Below, one piece after another: positions 9,011 through 16,869 of a stretch of 64,000 nt of DNA. How positions within the stretch are numbered: position 1 is the stretch's first letter; each line of letters begins with the position of its first letter. The DNA lies in the NCBI RefSeq assembly GCF_030345695.1, contig NZ_JAUASV010000009.1:1-64000 (forward strand). The letters run 5' to 3'. Source of the stretch: Galbitalea sp. SE-J8 (lineage in GTDB: Bacteria; Actinomycetota; Actinomycetes; Actinomycetales; Microbacteriaceae). The notes under the pieces were generated by a model. That model was given only the letters and a program-made list of their open reading frames with translations, had not been told where the DNA came from and did not search any database. Made by a program: the position numbers and the translations under genes.

Positions 9011-9048
9011 GGACGGCCCCGCTCGCTGTTCGAGAAGCGGGGCCGTCC
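9011..9048. terminator. Bidirectional hairpin between the lipoprotein gene and tsf
   Basis: GGACGGCCCCGCT at 9011-9023 pairs with AGCGGGGCCGTCC near 9036-9048 around a short loop, directly after the lipoprotein stop and 12 bases beyond the tsf stop. The genes converge here, so the stem can end both transcripts. There is no long T-run, as is common in Actinobacteria. Confidence 0.75.
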
Positions 9049-9060
9049 GTTGTCGGACTG

Positions 9061-9891
9061 CTACGCGCCGACCTTGAAGCGCACGAAGTCGGTGATGGTC
9101 AGGCCGGCATCGGCCGCGACCTTGCCGACCGAGAGCTTGGTGTCCTTCGCGTAGTCCTGCTCGAGCAGCGCGACCTGCTTGAAGTACGCGCCGAGACGGC
9201 CGGCGACGATCTTCGGCAGGGCGGCCTCGGGCTTGCCCTCTCCGCGGCTGATCTCCTCGACGATGCGACGCTCGTTCTCGACGGACTCGGCCGGAACCTG
9301 CTCCTTCGAGACGTACTGCGGGTCGGCGAACGAGATGTGCTGCGCGATCGAGCGCGCGGTGTCCGCGTCGTCGCCCGAGTACGCGAGCACGACGCCGACC
9401 TGCGGGGGCAGGTCCTTGCTCGTGCGGTGCAGGTAGATCGAGAACGTGTCGCCCGTGATGCGGGCGACGCGACGCAACTCGACCTTCTCGCCGATGACCG
9501 CGGCCTGGTCGTCGATGGTGTCCTTGACCGACTTGCCGCCCTCGACGATCACGGCGTTCGCCGCGTCGACGTCCTCGGCGCCCGAGTCCGCGAGCGCCTG
9601 CAGCACGGTCTGGCCGAGCGCGATGAACCTGTCGTTCTTCGCGACGAAGTCGGTCTCGCAGGCGAGCTCGATGAGCGTCACCGCGGTCGCCGACTCGACG
9701 ACGCCGACGAGGCCCTCGCTCGTGGAGCGGTCGGCACGCTTCGCGTTGCCCTTCGCGCCCTTGAGGCGGAGGATCTCGACCGCCTTCTCGATGTCGCCCT
9801 CGGCCTCGACCAGGGCGTTCTTCGTGTCGACCATGCCGGTGCCGAGGCGCTCGCGCAGGGCCTTGATGTCGGCGAGACTCACGTCAGCCAT
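9061..9891 (-). CDS. tsf: Translation elongation factor Ts
   Basis: EF-Ts recycles EF-Tu by GDP release. The 276-residue protein begins with ADIKALRERLGTGMVDTKNAL (UBA-like domain), has the TDFVAKND motif that inserts beside the EF-Tu nucleotide pocket, and ends with the conserved helical [24 protein letters not shown]. It follows rpsB in the usual order, separated by 198 bases that carry small repeats. A broken copy of its last 50 codons lies 1.9 kb further downstream. Confidence 0.97.
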   Translation of the reverse strand: MADVSLADIKALRERLGTGMVDTKNALVEAEGDIEKAVEILRLKGAKGNAKRADRSTSEGLVGVVESATAVTLIELACETDFVAKNDRFIALGQTVLQALADSGAEDVDAANAVIVEGGKSVKDTIDDQAAVIGEKVELRRVARITGDTFSIYLHRTSKDLPPQVGVVLAYSGDDADTARSIAQHISFADPQYVSKEQVPAESVENERRIVEEISRGEGKPEAALPKIVAGRLGAYFKQVALLEQDYAKDTKLSVGKVAADAGLTITDFVRFKVGA

Positions 9892-9956
9892 CTCTGTTCC
9901 TCACTTGTCGTGATCTGGTGCGGCAGCGCTCCTGACGAGCGATGCCGCGGATGGGG

Positions 9957-10017
9957 CGGTTCGGAACCGCGGATGCGGGCCCGAAACCACGGATGCGGTT
10001 CGGAACCGCGGATGCGG
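9957..10017. repeat. Two 22-bp direct repeats with internal palindrome, rpsB-tsf spacer
   Basis: The 22-bp unit starting CGGTTCGGAACCG and ending GGATGCGG occurs identically at 9957-9978 and 9996-10017 (period 39), with a partial third version between them. Each unit is a 13-bp palindrome followed by the hexamer GGATGC. It lies in the transcribed spacer between rpsB and tsf and could form small hairpins that alter the relative yield of the two proteins. Confidence 0.7.
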
Positions 10018-10089
10018 ACGGAGCCGGGTTCGGCATCCGCCCGCGATGCGGGAGCGTGGCTTCCGCGGGTGTCTCAGGAGAGACGGTGC

Positions 10090-11190
10090 TTACTCGGCGG
10101 CCTCGGTGGCGCCCGCGTCGGCCTTGGGCGCCTTCTTCGCGGCCGGCTTCGCTTCGGCAGGCTCAGCGCGGCGCTTCGCGGCGGGCTTCTTCTCGGCCTC
10201 GGTCGCCTCGGCCTCGATCTTGGCCTCGGCGGCCTCCTCGGTCTCCGGGGCGTGCTCGACGACGAGGGCCTCGTCCGCGGCGGCCTCGGCGTCGGCGATC
10301 ACGGCCGCCTCGGCGTCGTTCTCCTCGACGGGGACCTCGGCGGCGATGACCTCGGCGACCGCCGCGTCGGCGACAGCCGACCCGCCGACGAGCGCGTCGC
10401 CGGCCTCGATCTGCTCGGCCGGGGTCGCGGGCGTCTCGCTCGCGGCGAGCAGCTCGGCCTCCCACGCGGCGAGGGGCTCGACGTCGGCCTCGGCACCGCC
10501 CTGGTGACGCTGCGTGAGGCCCTCGGCCGCGGCATCCGCGACGATGCGCGTCAGGAGCGCCACGGAACGGATGGCGTCGTCGTTGCCCGGGATCGCGTAC
10601 GTGACCTCGTCGGGGTCGCAGTTCGTGTCGAGGATCGCGATGACCGGGATGCCCAGCTTGTGGGCCTCGTCGATCGCGAGGTGCTCCTTCTTGGTGTCGA
10701 CGATGAACACCGCCGACGGCGTCTTGGCCAGGTTGCGGATACCACCGAGCGACTTCTGCAGCTTGGTGAGCTCGCGCTTCTGGATGAGGAGCTCCTTCTT
10801 CGTGTAGCCACGCGTGGTGTCGTCGAAGTCGATCTCCTCGAGCTCCTTCATGCGCGCGAGACGCTTGGAGACCGTGGTGAAGTTGGTGAGCAGGCCGCCG
10901 AGCCAGCGCTGGTTGACGAACGGCTGGCCGACGCGGAGCGCCTGCTCGGCGATCGCGCCCTGCGCCTGCTTCTTGGTGCCGACGAACAGGATCGTGCCGC
11001 CGTGGGCGACCGTCTCCTTGACGTAGTCGTACGTCTTGTCGATGTACTCGAGCGACTTCTGCAGGTCGATGATGTGCGAGCCCGAGCGCTCGGTGAGGAT
11101 GAAGCGCTTCATCTTCGGGTTCCAGCGGCGGGTCTGGTGTCCGAAGTGGACGCCGCTGTCGAGCAGCTGGCGGATGGTGACGACGGCCAT
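10090..11190 (-). CDS. rpsB: 30S ribosomal protein S2 with long Ala/Glu/Lys tail
   Basis: S2 binds the back of the 30S head-body junction. The first 260 residues are a normal S2 ([25 protein letters not shown], the FVGTKKQA motif, and the PGNDDAIRS segment). The total of 366 residues exceeds the usual length by roughly 100 because of an acidic Ala/Glu-rich tail that ends in a basic [23 protein letters not shown] stretch. Tails occur in other actinobacterial S2 proteins, but this one contains a REP-like DNA element (10152-10164) shared with the rpsP tail. ATG 11188-11190 has a purine-rich AAAAGAGAGAACG leader. Confidence 0.96.
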   Translation of the reverse strand: MAVVTIRQLLDSGVHFGHQTRRWNPKMKRFILTERSGSHIIDLQKSLEYIDKTYDYVKETVAHGGTILFVGTKKQAQGAIAEQALRVGQPFVNQRWLGGLLTNFTTVSKRLARMKELEEIDFDDTTRGYTKKELLIQKRELTKLQKSLGGIRNLAKTPSAVFIVDTKKEHLAIDEAHKLGIPVIAILDTNCDPDEVTYAIPGNDDAIRSVALLTRIVADAAAEGLTQRHQGGAEADVEPLAAWEAELLAASETPATPAEQIEAGDALVGGSAVADAAVAEVIAAEVPVEENDAEAAVIADAEAAADEALVVEHAPETEEAAEAKIEAEATEAEKKPAAKRRAEPAEAKPAAKKAPKADAGATEAAE

Positions 11191-11533
11191 GGTCGTTCTC
11201 TCTTTTCTGGCGCGCGGGGGCGCCCCTCAGTTGTCTTCTCGCCCCGGTGGCAGTGCCGGGCTGTGCGGAACCTGGTGCCCCACGCGCATCCGCACACACC
11301 GTTTGCGGTGTGCGACTGGAGGATGCGGCGCCCGCTGCGTCGGCATTCCGGCCGACGCGGTACGGTTCAGGGCACGCGTAGTCATCCCGATGGACGGGAT
11401 GCGGTGTCGAGCATAGCAGAGCGGATGCCGCGCCGATCCGCGGAGCGCGCCGTCCACTCCTCCACCGGTCACGGCTGTGCACCGGTGCCGGCGTCGTGCC
11501 CGGAGCGAGACGCTCGGAGCGGAGCCTGGGGCG
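11191..11533. promoter_or_regulatory. Divergent rpsB / M23 intergenic region with structured leader
   Basis: This 343-bp gap holds the rpsB leader and the upstream region of the M23 gene. On the rpsB side three hairpins can be drawn: CGCACAC...GTGTGCG near 11290-11315, nested within a possible CATCC/GGATG outer pairing; CGTCGG...CCGACG near 11340-11360; and CATCCCG(ATGGA)CGGGATG near 11385-11403. TATGCT on the minus strand near 11410 is a possible rpsB -10 box. A leader that senses S2 is plausible by analogy with other ribosomal operons but no known leader family was recognised. Confidence 0.4.
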
Positions 11534-12109
11534 ATGAGGTCTCGGGTCGGCTGGCGACGCGGTGCGCGGGTGCGACGCGACGCGCGGGTGCGACGCGACG
11601 CGCTCGCGCTGCTGACCCTGGTCGCACTCGGCGCAGCGCTGTCGCTCGGTGCGACGGCGTCGCTCGGCGCGACGGTGGCCGCCGACGACGTGACGGCGGG
11701 CGAGACCTGGCGCTGGCCGGTCGACGGGCCGCACGTCGTCATCCGTCCCTACATCGCGCCGGCCACCCGGTACGGCCCGGGCCACCGCGGGGTCGACCTC
11801 GCCGCGGGCGACGACCTGCTGGCGCCCGCCGACGGCGTCGTCTCGTTCGCGGGGGTCGTGGTCGACCGCGGCGTGCTCTCGATCGATCACGGCGGCGGCG
11901 TCGTCTCGAGCTACGAGCCCGTCACGACGGACCTCGTCGCCGGCGACTCGGTGCGGGCGGGCCAGGTCATCGCGACGATCGACGGCGGCCACTGCGCCGA
12001 CCCGTGCGTGCACCTGGGCGTGCGCGTCGACGGCGAGTACGTGTCACCGATGCTCTACCTCGGGGGCGTCCCCCGCGCGGTGCTGCTGCCGACGCGCCCG
12101 ATCGACTGA
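11534..12109 (+). CDS. M23 family peptidase-like protein (actinobacterial CVHLG variant)
   Basis: A 191-residue exported protein: Arg-rich N-terminus with two short repeats (ARVRRDARVRRDA), a hydrophobic segment, then a LytM-type domain with H84-x3-D88 in HRGVDLA and GDSVRAGQVIATI. The usual final HxH is replaced by C158-V-H160 (CADPCVHLGVRV); the CLHWG-like variant is common in actinobacterial relatives and may still bind metal or may be a non-catalytic regulator of wall hydrolases. ATG 11534 was chosen for GGAG nine bases upstream. The 9-bp repeats encoding the Arg-rich part look like slippage products. Confidence 0.85.
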   Translation: MRSRVGWRRGARVRRDARVRRDALALLTLVALGAALSLGATASLGATVAADDVTAGETWRWPVDGPHVVIRPYIAPATRYGPGHRGVDLAAGDDLLAPADGVVSFAGVVVDRGVLSIDHGGGVVSSYEPVTTDLVAGDSVRAGQVIATIDGGHCADPCVHLGVRVDGEYVSPMLYLGGVPRAVLLPTRPID

Positions 12110-12170
12110 GCGCGCCCGCGCGTGCGCCGGGCCGCGCGGCTGCGCCAGGCCGCGTCGGGCCGGGTCGCGT

Positions 12171-12234
12171 GTGAGGACGGTTTGGGCGTTTGAGGACGGA
12201 TCAAACCGTCCTCAAACGCCCAAAGCGTCCTCAC
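12171..12234. repeat. TGAGGACG palindromic repeat, copy 1
   Basis: Arms 12171-12199 and 12206-12234 (29 bp) are complementary with one mismatch around the loop ATCAAA. Each arm contains TGAGGACG twice, about 20 bp apart, with TTTGGGCG between them. It lies between the convergent M23 and PKD genes and may terminate both, but the long, internally repeated arms and the two further copies at 13746 and 30574 identify it as a dispersed repeat. Confidence 0.9.
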
Positions 12235-12308
12235 AGGCAGTCGAGCGCGGGCGTGCGCAGTCGAGCGCGAGCAAGCGCGGGTAAGTGCGGGCGTGTGCGG
12301 GCGTGTGT

Positions 12309-13178
12309 TCAGCAGCCGGGGCCGGCGGGGTTCTGTGTGCAGGATCCGTTCACGAGCACGGTGGATGCCGTGCCCACGAGCACGTCCCACTCCCCGGAGC
12401 GGACCGTCAACGTCCCCTCGACCGGTGTCCACGCCTGGACGCCCGCGAACCGGTACTCGGCACGGTAGATCACGTCCGCGACCACCTGCACCGTGCCCCG
12501 GCCCGCATACACGTGGCTCGAGTCGGTCGTGGTGAACTCGTCCTGCCCGAGCGTGCGCCAGCTGCCGCCCGCCGTCACCGTGTCGAGCACCACACCGTCG
12601 CCGAAGTCCCACCGCCACGACAGACCCGTGAACCGCACCTGCACCGCGGCACCGAACAACACCCCGGATGCCGTCACCGGTGCCGGGGCCCCGTACGCGT
12701 TCATCGGCAACCCCACCAGGGCCCACCCCTCCGGCTCCAGGAACACCACCCCACGGCCCGGCGCGAACCGGGCCACATCCGACAGCGTCACCACCACCCC
12801 ACCCGTGTCCTCATCCGACACGTGCTCCCCACACACATCCGCCCCCGGATCCACCGGCCACGAATACACACAGTCATTCCCCAACAGCGCCGGAGCCGCC
12901 GACACGTCGCTCGAGTCGATCGGCGACGCCGTTCGACCACCGCCACTCTTGCCAGGGAGTTGCGTCGAACGGTTCTCCTCGGCGTGCGTGCGAAGCGACT
13001 CATCGATTCGAACGACAGTGGCGTCGGTGTGTGCGCTCACAGCACACAGGCCCGCTTCGCGCATCAAATCGGTGCAGAGCTCATGCGCTGGGGCTCCCGA
13101 CACCGGACCGGTAAGTGCGCCGAGCACGAATGTGGCAACCGCGGCGCCGACGCCTAGCAAATGGCCGCGCCGGTCCAT
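12309..13178 (-). CDS. Secreted PKD-domain protein, full-length copy
   Basis: A 289-residue protein with an N-terminal signal segment (LLGVGAAVATFVLGALTGPVSGAPA). The region SWRWDFGDGVVLDTVTAGG is a PKD-domain core, an extracellular Ig-like fold used for binding; the final Cys pairs (CTQNPAGPGC) suggest a disulfide. The linker before it contains PALLGNDCVYSWPVDPG, which is duplicated nearly unchanged in the truncated neighbour at 13808-14203. The start overlaps the end of the upstream lipoprotein gene by 25 bp, an arrangement repeated exactly in the second cassette. Function unknown; a surface role with the lipoprotein is inference. Confidence 0.75.
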   Translation of the reverse strand: MDRRGHLLGVGAAVATFVLGALTGPVSGAPAHELCTDLMREAGLCAVSAHTDATVVRIDESLRTHAEENRSTQLPGKSGGGRTASPIDSSDVSAAPALLGNDCVYSWPVDPGADVCGEHVSDEDTGGVVVTLSDVARFAPGRGVVFLEPEGWALVGLPMNAYGAPAPVTASGVLFGAAVQVRFTGLSWRWDFGDGVVLDTVTAGGSWRTLGQDEFTTTDSSHVYAGRGTVQVVADVIYRAEYRFAGVQAWTPVEGTLTVRSGEWDVLVGTASTVLVNGSCTQNPAGPGC

Positions 13179-13669
13179 TGGTCCAACCCGTCGACGACGA
13201 GAACTCCGCCCTCGACGACAAGATGCACCAGGGTGTCTTGCCGCTCTGGAGTGCCGCTCGCTACGGCCGAGACGCCGTTCTCGTCCACAAGATCGCTGTC
13301 GGTGTTGTCGACGCACACGTGTATGGCCGCCGAGGTGGGGCCGTCAGCCTGCAGCGACGCGTGGTCGAAGCTGGCGCTTCCGACTTTCTTGACGCCGACG
13401 CTTCGAAGCGCCTCGGCTCCCGCCTTCTCGCGCTCGAACAGGGCTTCGGAGACATACGGGCGCATCGTCTCGACGGCCTCGCCGCCTGCCCGCGCCATGG
13501 CGTCCGACGCGACCAGGTACGCCGAGAAGGCAGCGGTTGCCTGTTCCAGCGATATCGACGACGAGATGCGCGTCGGCCGCGACGGGATCGGCTCCGGGTC
13601 GGCCGTGACGCTCGCGCATCCGCTGAGAAGCGCGATTACGACGAGGACCGTCCACGATCGCGTTCGCAT
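13154..13669 (-). CDS. Lipoprotein of duplicated cassette, copy B
   Basis: About 171 residues with lipobox LLSGC, so a membrane-anchored exported protein. It is a paralogue of the gene at 14179-14700: shared features are AFSAYLVASD, RPYVS, an ASFD core and the final VDGLDQWTGAAIC. The ATG at 13667-13669 directly precedes the signal peptide; another in-frame ATG at 13691-13693 is possible because its surroundings are conserved in both copies. No known domain recognised. It overlaps the PKD gene by 25 bp and must be co-transcribed with it. Confidence 0.7.
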   Translation of the reverse strand: MRTRSWTVLVVIALLSGCASVTADPEPIPSRPTRISSSISLEQATAAFSAYLVASDAMARAGGEAVETMRPYVSEALFEREKAGAEALRSVGVKKVGSASFDHASLQADGPTSAAIHVCVDNTDSDLVDENGVSAVASGTPERQDTLVHLVVEGGVLVVDGLDQWTGAAIC

Positions 13670-13745
13670 GGCGACGAAGGTAGGCAACCGCATCCGTTCG
13701 CGCACGCGGTTTCCACATCCGCGGTGTCGCGGCGGCGCCGGTCGC

Positions 13746-13813
13746 GTCTGAGGACGCTTTGGGCGTTTGAGGACGGTTTGAACCGCCCTCAAACGCCCAA
13801 AGCGTCCTCAGAC
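13746..13813. repeat. TGAGGACG palindromic repeat, copy 2
   Basis: Arms 13746-13776 and 13783-13813 (31 bp) pair with one mismatch around TTTGAA. The unit is closely similar to copy 1, including the doubled TGAGGACG and the TTTGGGCG core. Its right arm contains the TGA (minus strand, 13808-13810) that ends the truncated PKD paralogue, so the repeat sits exactly at the truncation point between the two cassette copies. Confidence 0.9.
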
Positions 13814-14203
13814 CCAGGCGAGTGCGGGCGAGTGCTCCCCACACACATCCGACCCCGGATCCACCGGCCACGAATACACACAGTCATTCCCCAACAGCGC
13901 CGGAGCCGCCGAACCCATCGAGGAACTCGCCGAGCCGCTACCACCTTGGAGCGTGGTGCCGCCCGGCGAGCTCGAGCCCTCATCACTACGGCTTGACTCA
14001 TCGCGCGACGTTCTCAAGGAACCCGTCAGGTCCACTTCTCGTCCGTCGGAGCGAGCGTCGAGCTCGGGGCAGAGCCCCGCCCGCGCGAGTGCCTGCGCGC
14101 AGCTTGGATCCGCGGGAGCGCCGGCCGCACGTGCCGCGGTCGGAGCGAGCAGCGCGAGCGCCACAACCGTCGCCGCGGTCAGCACACGGATTGTCCGGAC
14201 CAC
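13808..14203 (-). pseudogene. Truncated paralogue of the PKD-domain protein
   Basis: The 131-residue frame has an intact signal peptide (VLTAATVVALALLAPTAARAAGA) and a Ser-rich linker, then PALLGNDCVYSWPVDPG and CGEH, after which the PKD domain is missing and ten unrelated residues lead to a stop located inside palindromic repeat copy 2. Over 80 bp (13832-13911 against 12822-12901) it differs from the full-length copy by one base, whereas the flanks are much more diverged. It may still be translated and secreted, but the folding domain has been lost. GTG start 14201-14203, 25-bp overlap with the upstream lipoprotein gene. Confidence 0.75.
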
Positions 14204-14700
14204 AGGTTCAATCCGTCCACTCGCAGTTGCGTACCCTGGCGCACGAACGTGACGACGACCGATTGCCGATCCGGAGTGCCCTCCTTCACCGCTGAGTGGC
14301 CGTCGGCGTCAGTGAGGTGCGTTTCTGAACCGTCCAGGCAGAGATACGCCACCATCTCGGATTGGTCGCTCCGCTGCACCGTGAATCCGTCGAACGTCGT
14401 CGCTCCGTCCTGGTGGACGCCCGCTTCTTTGAACGCGGTCGCGGCTCTCTGCTCGACGACGAGCATCCTGGGCGTCACATACGGCTTCACGGGCGACGCA
14501 TCGCCGCGCTCGGCGACGGCCACGGAGTCGCTCGCGATGAGATACTGGGCGAAGACGGCTTGGGCCTCGTCCGCCGAGACCGCCGCAGGCGTCGAAGCGT
14601 GCGACGCCGAGGTCTCGACCGGGGGGCGCGCCCCATCCGAGCACGCCGCGAGAATGAGCGCCAAGACGATCGCCGCTGACGCTGTCCATCCCACGCGCAT
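14179..14700 (-). CDS. Lipoprotein of duplicated cassette, copy A
   Basis: About 173 residues with lipobox LILAAC. Paralogous to copy B over its whole length (QAVFAQYLIASD, KPYVTPRML, FDGFTVQRSD, VDGLNLWSGQSVC), but the proteins are clearly diverged. In contrast, the DNA from the ATG upstream (14698-14733) is identical to 13667-13702 for about 36 bases, so leader or start region has been kept or exchanged. An upstream in-frame ATG at 14722-14724 is possible. No known domain recognised. Confidence 0.7.
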   Translation of the reverse strand: MRVGWTASAAIVLALILAACSDGARPPVETSASHASTPAAVSADEAQAVFAQYLIASDSVAVAERGDASPVKPYVTPRMLVVEQRAATAFKEAGVHQDGATTFDGFTVQRSDQSEMVAYLCLDGSETHLTDADGHSAVKEGTPDRQSVVVTFVRQGTQLRVDGLNLWSGQSVC

Positions 14701-14772
14701 GGCGACGAAGGTAGGCAACCGCATCCGTTCGCGCCTACGGTCTCCACATCCGCGCCGGGCCGCATCCGTGGA

Positions 14773-15696
14773 TCAGGCTCGGGGGTGGGCGCGCGCGTAG
14801 CTCTCGAGCAGGCGCTCCGTCGAGACGTGCGTGTAGATCTGCGTGGCGCCGAGGCTCGCGTGGCCGAGGAGCTCCTGCACGGCGCGGAGATCCGCCCCCC
14901 CGTCGAGCAGGTGGGTCGCCGCGGTGTGACGGAGCGTGTGCGGACCGGACGGGCCCGCGCTCGGCAGATCGACGAGCAGCCCCGCGATCATCTCGTAGAC
15001 CGTGCGGCTGCCGACCCGTGCCGCCCGGGTGTTGAGGAACAGCGCGTCGGAGGAAGCGCCCAGTTCGTCGCGGGCGACGAGCCAGCGCTCCAGCGCTCGG
15101 CGGGCCGGCACCCCGAACGGCACCACGCGCTCCTTCGCACCCTTGCCGAGCACGCGCACCGTCATCCGTTCGAAGTCGACGTCGGGCAGGTCGAGCCCGG
15201 CGAGCTCGCTCACGCGCAGCGCCGAGGCGTAGAGCACCTCGACGATCGCGAGATCGCGCACGGCCATCACGTCGCCGCCGGCGGCGCGCGCCTCGAGCCC
15301 CGCCAGCAGCCCGTCGATCTGGGCGCGGGTGACGACTCGCGGCAGGCGGTGCTCCCTCTTCGGGGTGCGCAGGCGCGCACCGGCGTCCGCGGGCGTGCGG
15401 CCGGTGCCGGACAGCCAGTGCGTGAACGCCCGCGCCGCGGAGGAGCGCCGGGCGAGGGTCGCCGAGGAGAGTCCCTGCTGCGAGGAGCGCCACATCCAGC
15501 CGCGCAGCAGCTCCAGGTCGAGCTGCGCGACATCCGTCACCCCGGTCTCGTCGGCGAACGCGGCGAGCGCCGCCAGGTCGGACCGGTACGCCCGCGCGGT
15601 GAGCGCGCTCAGCCCGCGCTCGACGACGACGTGCTCGATGAAGCCGTCGATCTCGTCCGCGATGCCCACCCGACCATCGTGACGGATCGGCGGCAT
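14773..15696 (-). CDS. xerC: Tyrosine recombinase XerC
   Basis: A site-specific recombinase that resolves chromosome dimers at dif with XerD. The 307-residue protein has the N-terminal SAM-like core-binding domain and the catalytic residues Arg (ALRVSEL), Lys (LGKGAKERVVPFG), HTLRHTAATHLL with the His-x-x-Arg pair, the GHASLGATQIYTH segment with the His and the nucleophilic Tyr. GTG 15667-15669 is an alternative start that would remove nine residues. The neighbours dprA and rpsB fit the usual actinobacterial xerC position, so this is the housekeeping recombinase rather than a phage integrase. Confidence 0.94.
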   Translation of the reverse strand: MPPIRHDGRVGIADEIDGFIEHVVVERGLSALTARAYRSDLAALAAFADETGVTDVAQLDLELLRGWMWRSSQQGLSSATLARRSSAARAFTHWLSGTGRTPADAGARLRTPKREHRLPRVVTRAQIDGLLAGLEARAAGGDVMAVRDLAIVEVLYASALRVSELAGLDLPDVDFERMTVRVLGKGAKERVVPFGVPARRALERWLVARDELGASSDALFLNTRAARVGSRTVYEMIAGLLVDLPSAGPSGPHTLRHTAATHLLDGGADLRAVQELLGHASLGATQIYTHVSTERLLESYARAHPRA

Positions 15697-15703
15697 CCGT
15701 CGG

Positions 15704-16621
15704 CTACTCCGCGCCGCGATTGAACGTGGAATCCTTCCGGCTGAATGCCTCCGTGCGCTCCTCGGGCGTCATCGCCTCGATGCGCGAGCGAGCGGATGCC
15801 GGGAAGCTCGACGTCTCGGGCTGGTCGACGAGCGGCACGGCGGTGTGCACGATGCGGTCGTCGTAGACGTGCACCATCGAGATCGCCTGGTTCGCATCGA
15901 CCCCGGAGATGAGCCGGTCGGGCGTCGCGAGGGCCATCGTGTAGCAGGTCGCGGCCGCGACGCTCACCGGGATGCCCGCGAACGTCGAGTGGGTGCTGTA
16001 GTGCAGGTGGCCGCCGAGGATCGCCCGCACGTCCGTGCCGCGCACGACGTCGGCGAGCGCGCCCTGGTCGAACAGCTCGAGCATCGCCATCGCCGGCATG
16101 AGCGGCACCGGGACCGGCGGATGGTGCACCGCTATGACCGTGCCGTGCGGCGCCGGGGTGGCGAGCACGCCGCGCAGCCAGTCGAGCTGCGACGAGTCGA
16201 GCGCGCCGTGGTGGTAGCCGCGCACCGTCGTGTCGAGCGAGACGATGCGCAGGCCGTCGAGGTCGTGCACGCGATCCTGCGGCGCCGAGGTCGGTTGCTC
16301 GCCGAACAGCTCGGCCGCGTAGGGTTCGCGCTCGTCGTGGTTGCCCATCACCCAGATCACCTCGGCGCCGATGGCGGCCGCCGCCGGTTCGACGATGGAG
16401 CGCAGGCGGCGGTAGGCGTCCGGCTCGCCGAGGTCGGCGAGGTCGCCCGTGAACACGAGCGCCTGCGGCAGCGGATCGAGGTGGCGCAGCATCGTCACCG
16501 CGCGCTCGAGGTGCGCCACGGTGTCGACCGCGCCGTGCAGCGGCGCCCCGCCCGCGAGCAGGTGCGGATCGCTGAGGTGGGCGATCGTGTGGGTGGGCGC
16601 GCCGTACTGGCCGAGCAGCAT
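15704..16621 (-). CDS. Calcineurin-type metallophosphoesterase (CpdA-like)
   Basis: The 305-residue protein carries the complete metal-site motifs of the family in order: SDPHLL, GDLAD, GNHDE, HHPP and GGHLHYS. CpdA-type members hydrolyse cyclic AMP or phosphodiesters; the actual substrate is not evident. No signal peptide, so cytoplasmic. A GTG directly before the ATG is also possible. It is followed by xerC with a 7-base gap, so the two may share a transcript. An IS110 element sits just upstream and separates it from dprA. Confidence 0.88.
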   Translation of the reverse strand: MLLGQYGAPTHTIAHLSDPHLLAGGAPLHGAVDTVAHLERAVTMLRHLDPLPQALVFTGDLADLGEPDAYRRLRSIVEPAAAAIGAEVIWVMGNHDEREPYAAELFGEQPTSAPQDRVHDLDGLRIVSLDTTVRGYHHGALDSSQLDWLRGVLATPAPHGTVIAVHHPPVPVPLMPAMAMLELFDQGALADVVRGTDVRAILGGHLHYSTHSTFAGIPVSVAAATCYTMALATPDRLISGVDANQAISMVHVYDDRIVHTAVPLVDQPETSSFPASARSRIEAMTPEERTEAFSRKDSTFNRGAE

Positions 16622-16744
16622 CACGGCGCCAGCCTAATGGGGGTGCATTGCGTGGTCCTGTGGGCCAGTGTGGTGTCCGAGTCCGCCAGCGGGTGAGCAC
16701 TCTCGCAGCCTGACCCTTCGAGGTCTACGTCTAGATCGTGCCCC

Positions 16745-16869
16745 CGCTGGTTGGTGAGGAAGCGGTGATGGCTGCTGGGATGACGTGCTTCGAGCACTGA
16801 ACCATTAGGGCGCTGCGGGCTTCCTCCAGGGACGCGTCATTGATCAGGGTGAGCGAAGGGAGCGGGACG
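16745..16869 (+). ncRNA. Candidate IS110 bridge RNA region
   Basis: IS110 elements are known to make a structured non-coding (bridge) RNA from the end that precedes the transposase gene. In that position here GAGGAAGC (16756-16763) can pair with GCTTCCTC (16819-16826), enclosing the hairpin GTGC-TTCGA-GCAC (16785-16797). The loops between would hold target- and donor-guiding bases. This is inference from family knowledge and hand-drawn pairing. Confidence 0.3.

Noticed and set aside
9011-9048. Hairpin after the lipoprotein gene as another dispersed repeat
   Set aside because: Short, GC-rich stem placed exactly between convergent stops and without other copies in the window; a plain terminator is sufficient.
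11534-12109. c-di-AMP (ydaO-type) riboswitch upstream of the wall-hydrolase-like gene
   Set aside because: None of the conserved sequence blocks of that riboswitch could be found in 11400-11533.
13808-14203. Treating the short PKD paralogue as an independent intact gene
   Set aside because: It stops inside a palindromic repeat and lacks the folded domain present in the neighbouring paralogue, so truncation is the better explanation.
14773-15696. XerC as the integrase of a mobile island
   Set aside because: It sits in the usual housekeeping position near dprA and rpsB and has normal XerC length and motifs; no att-like repeats were found around it.
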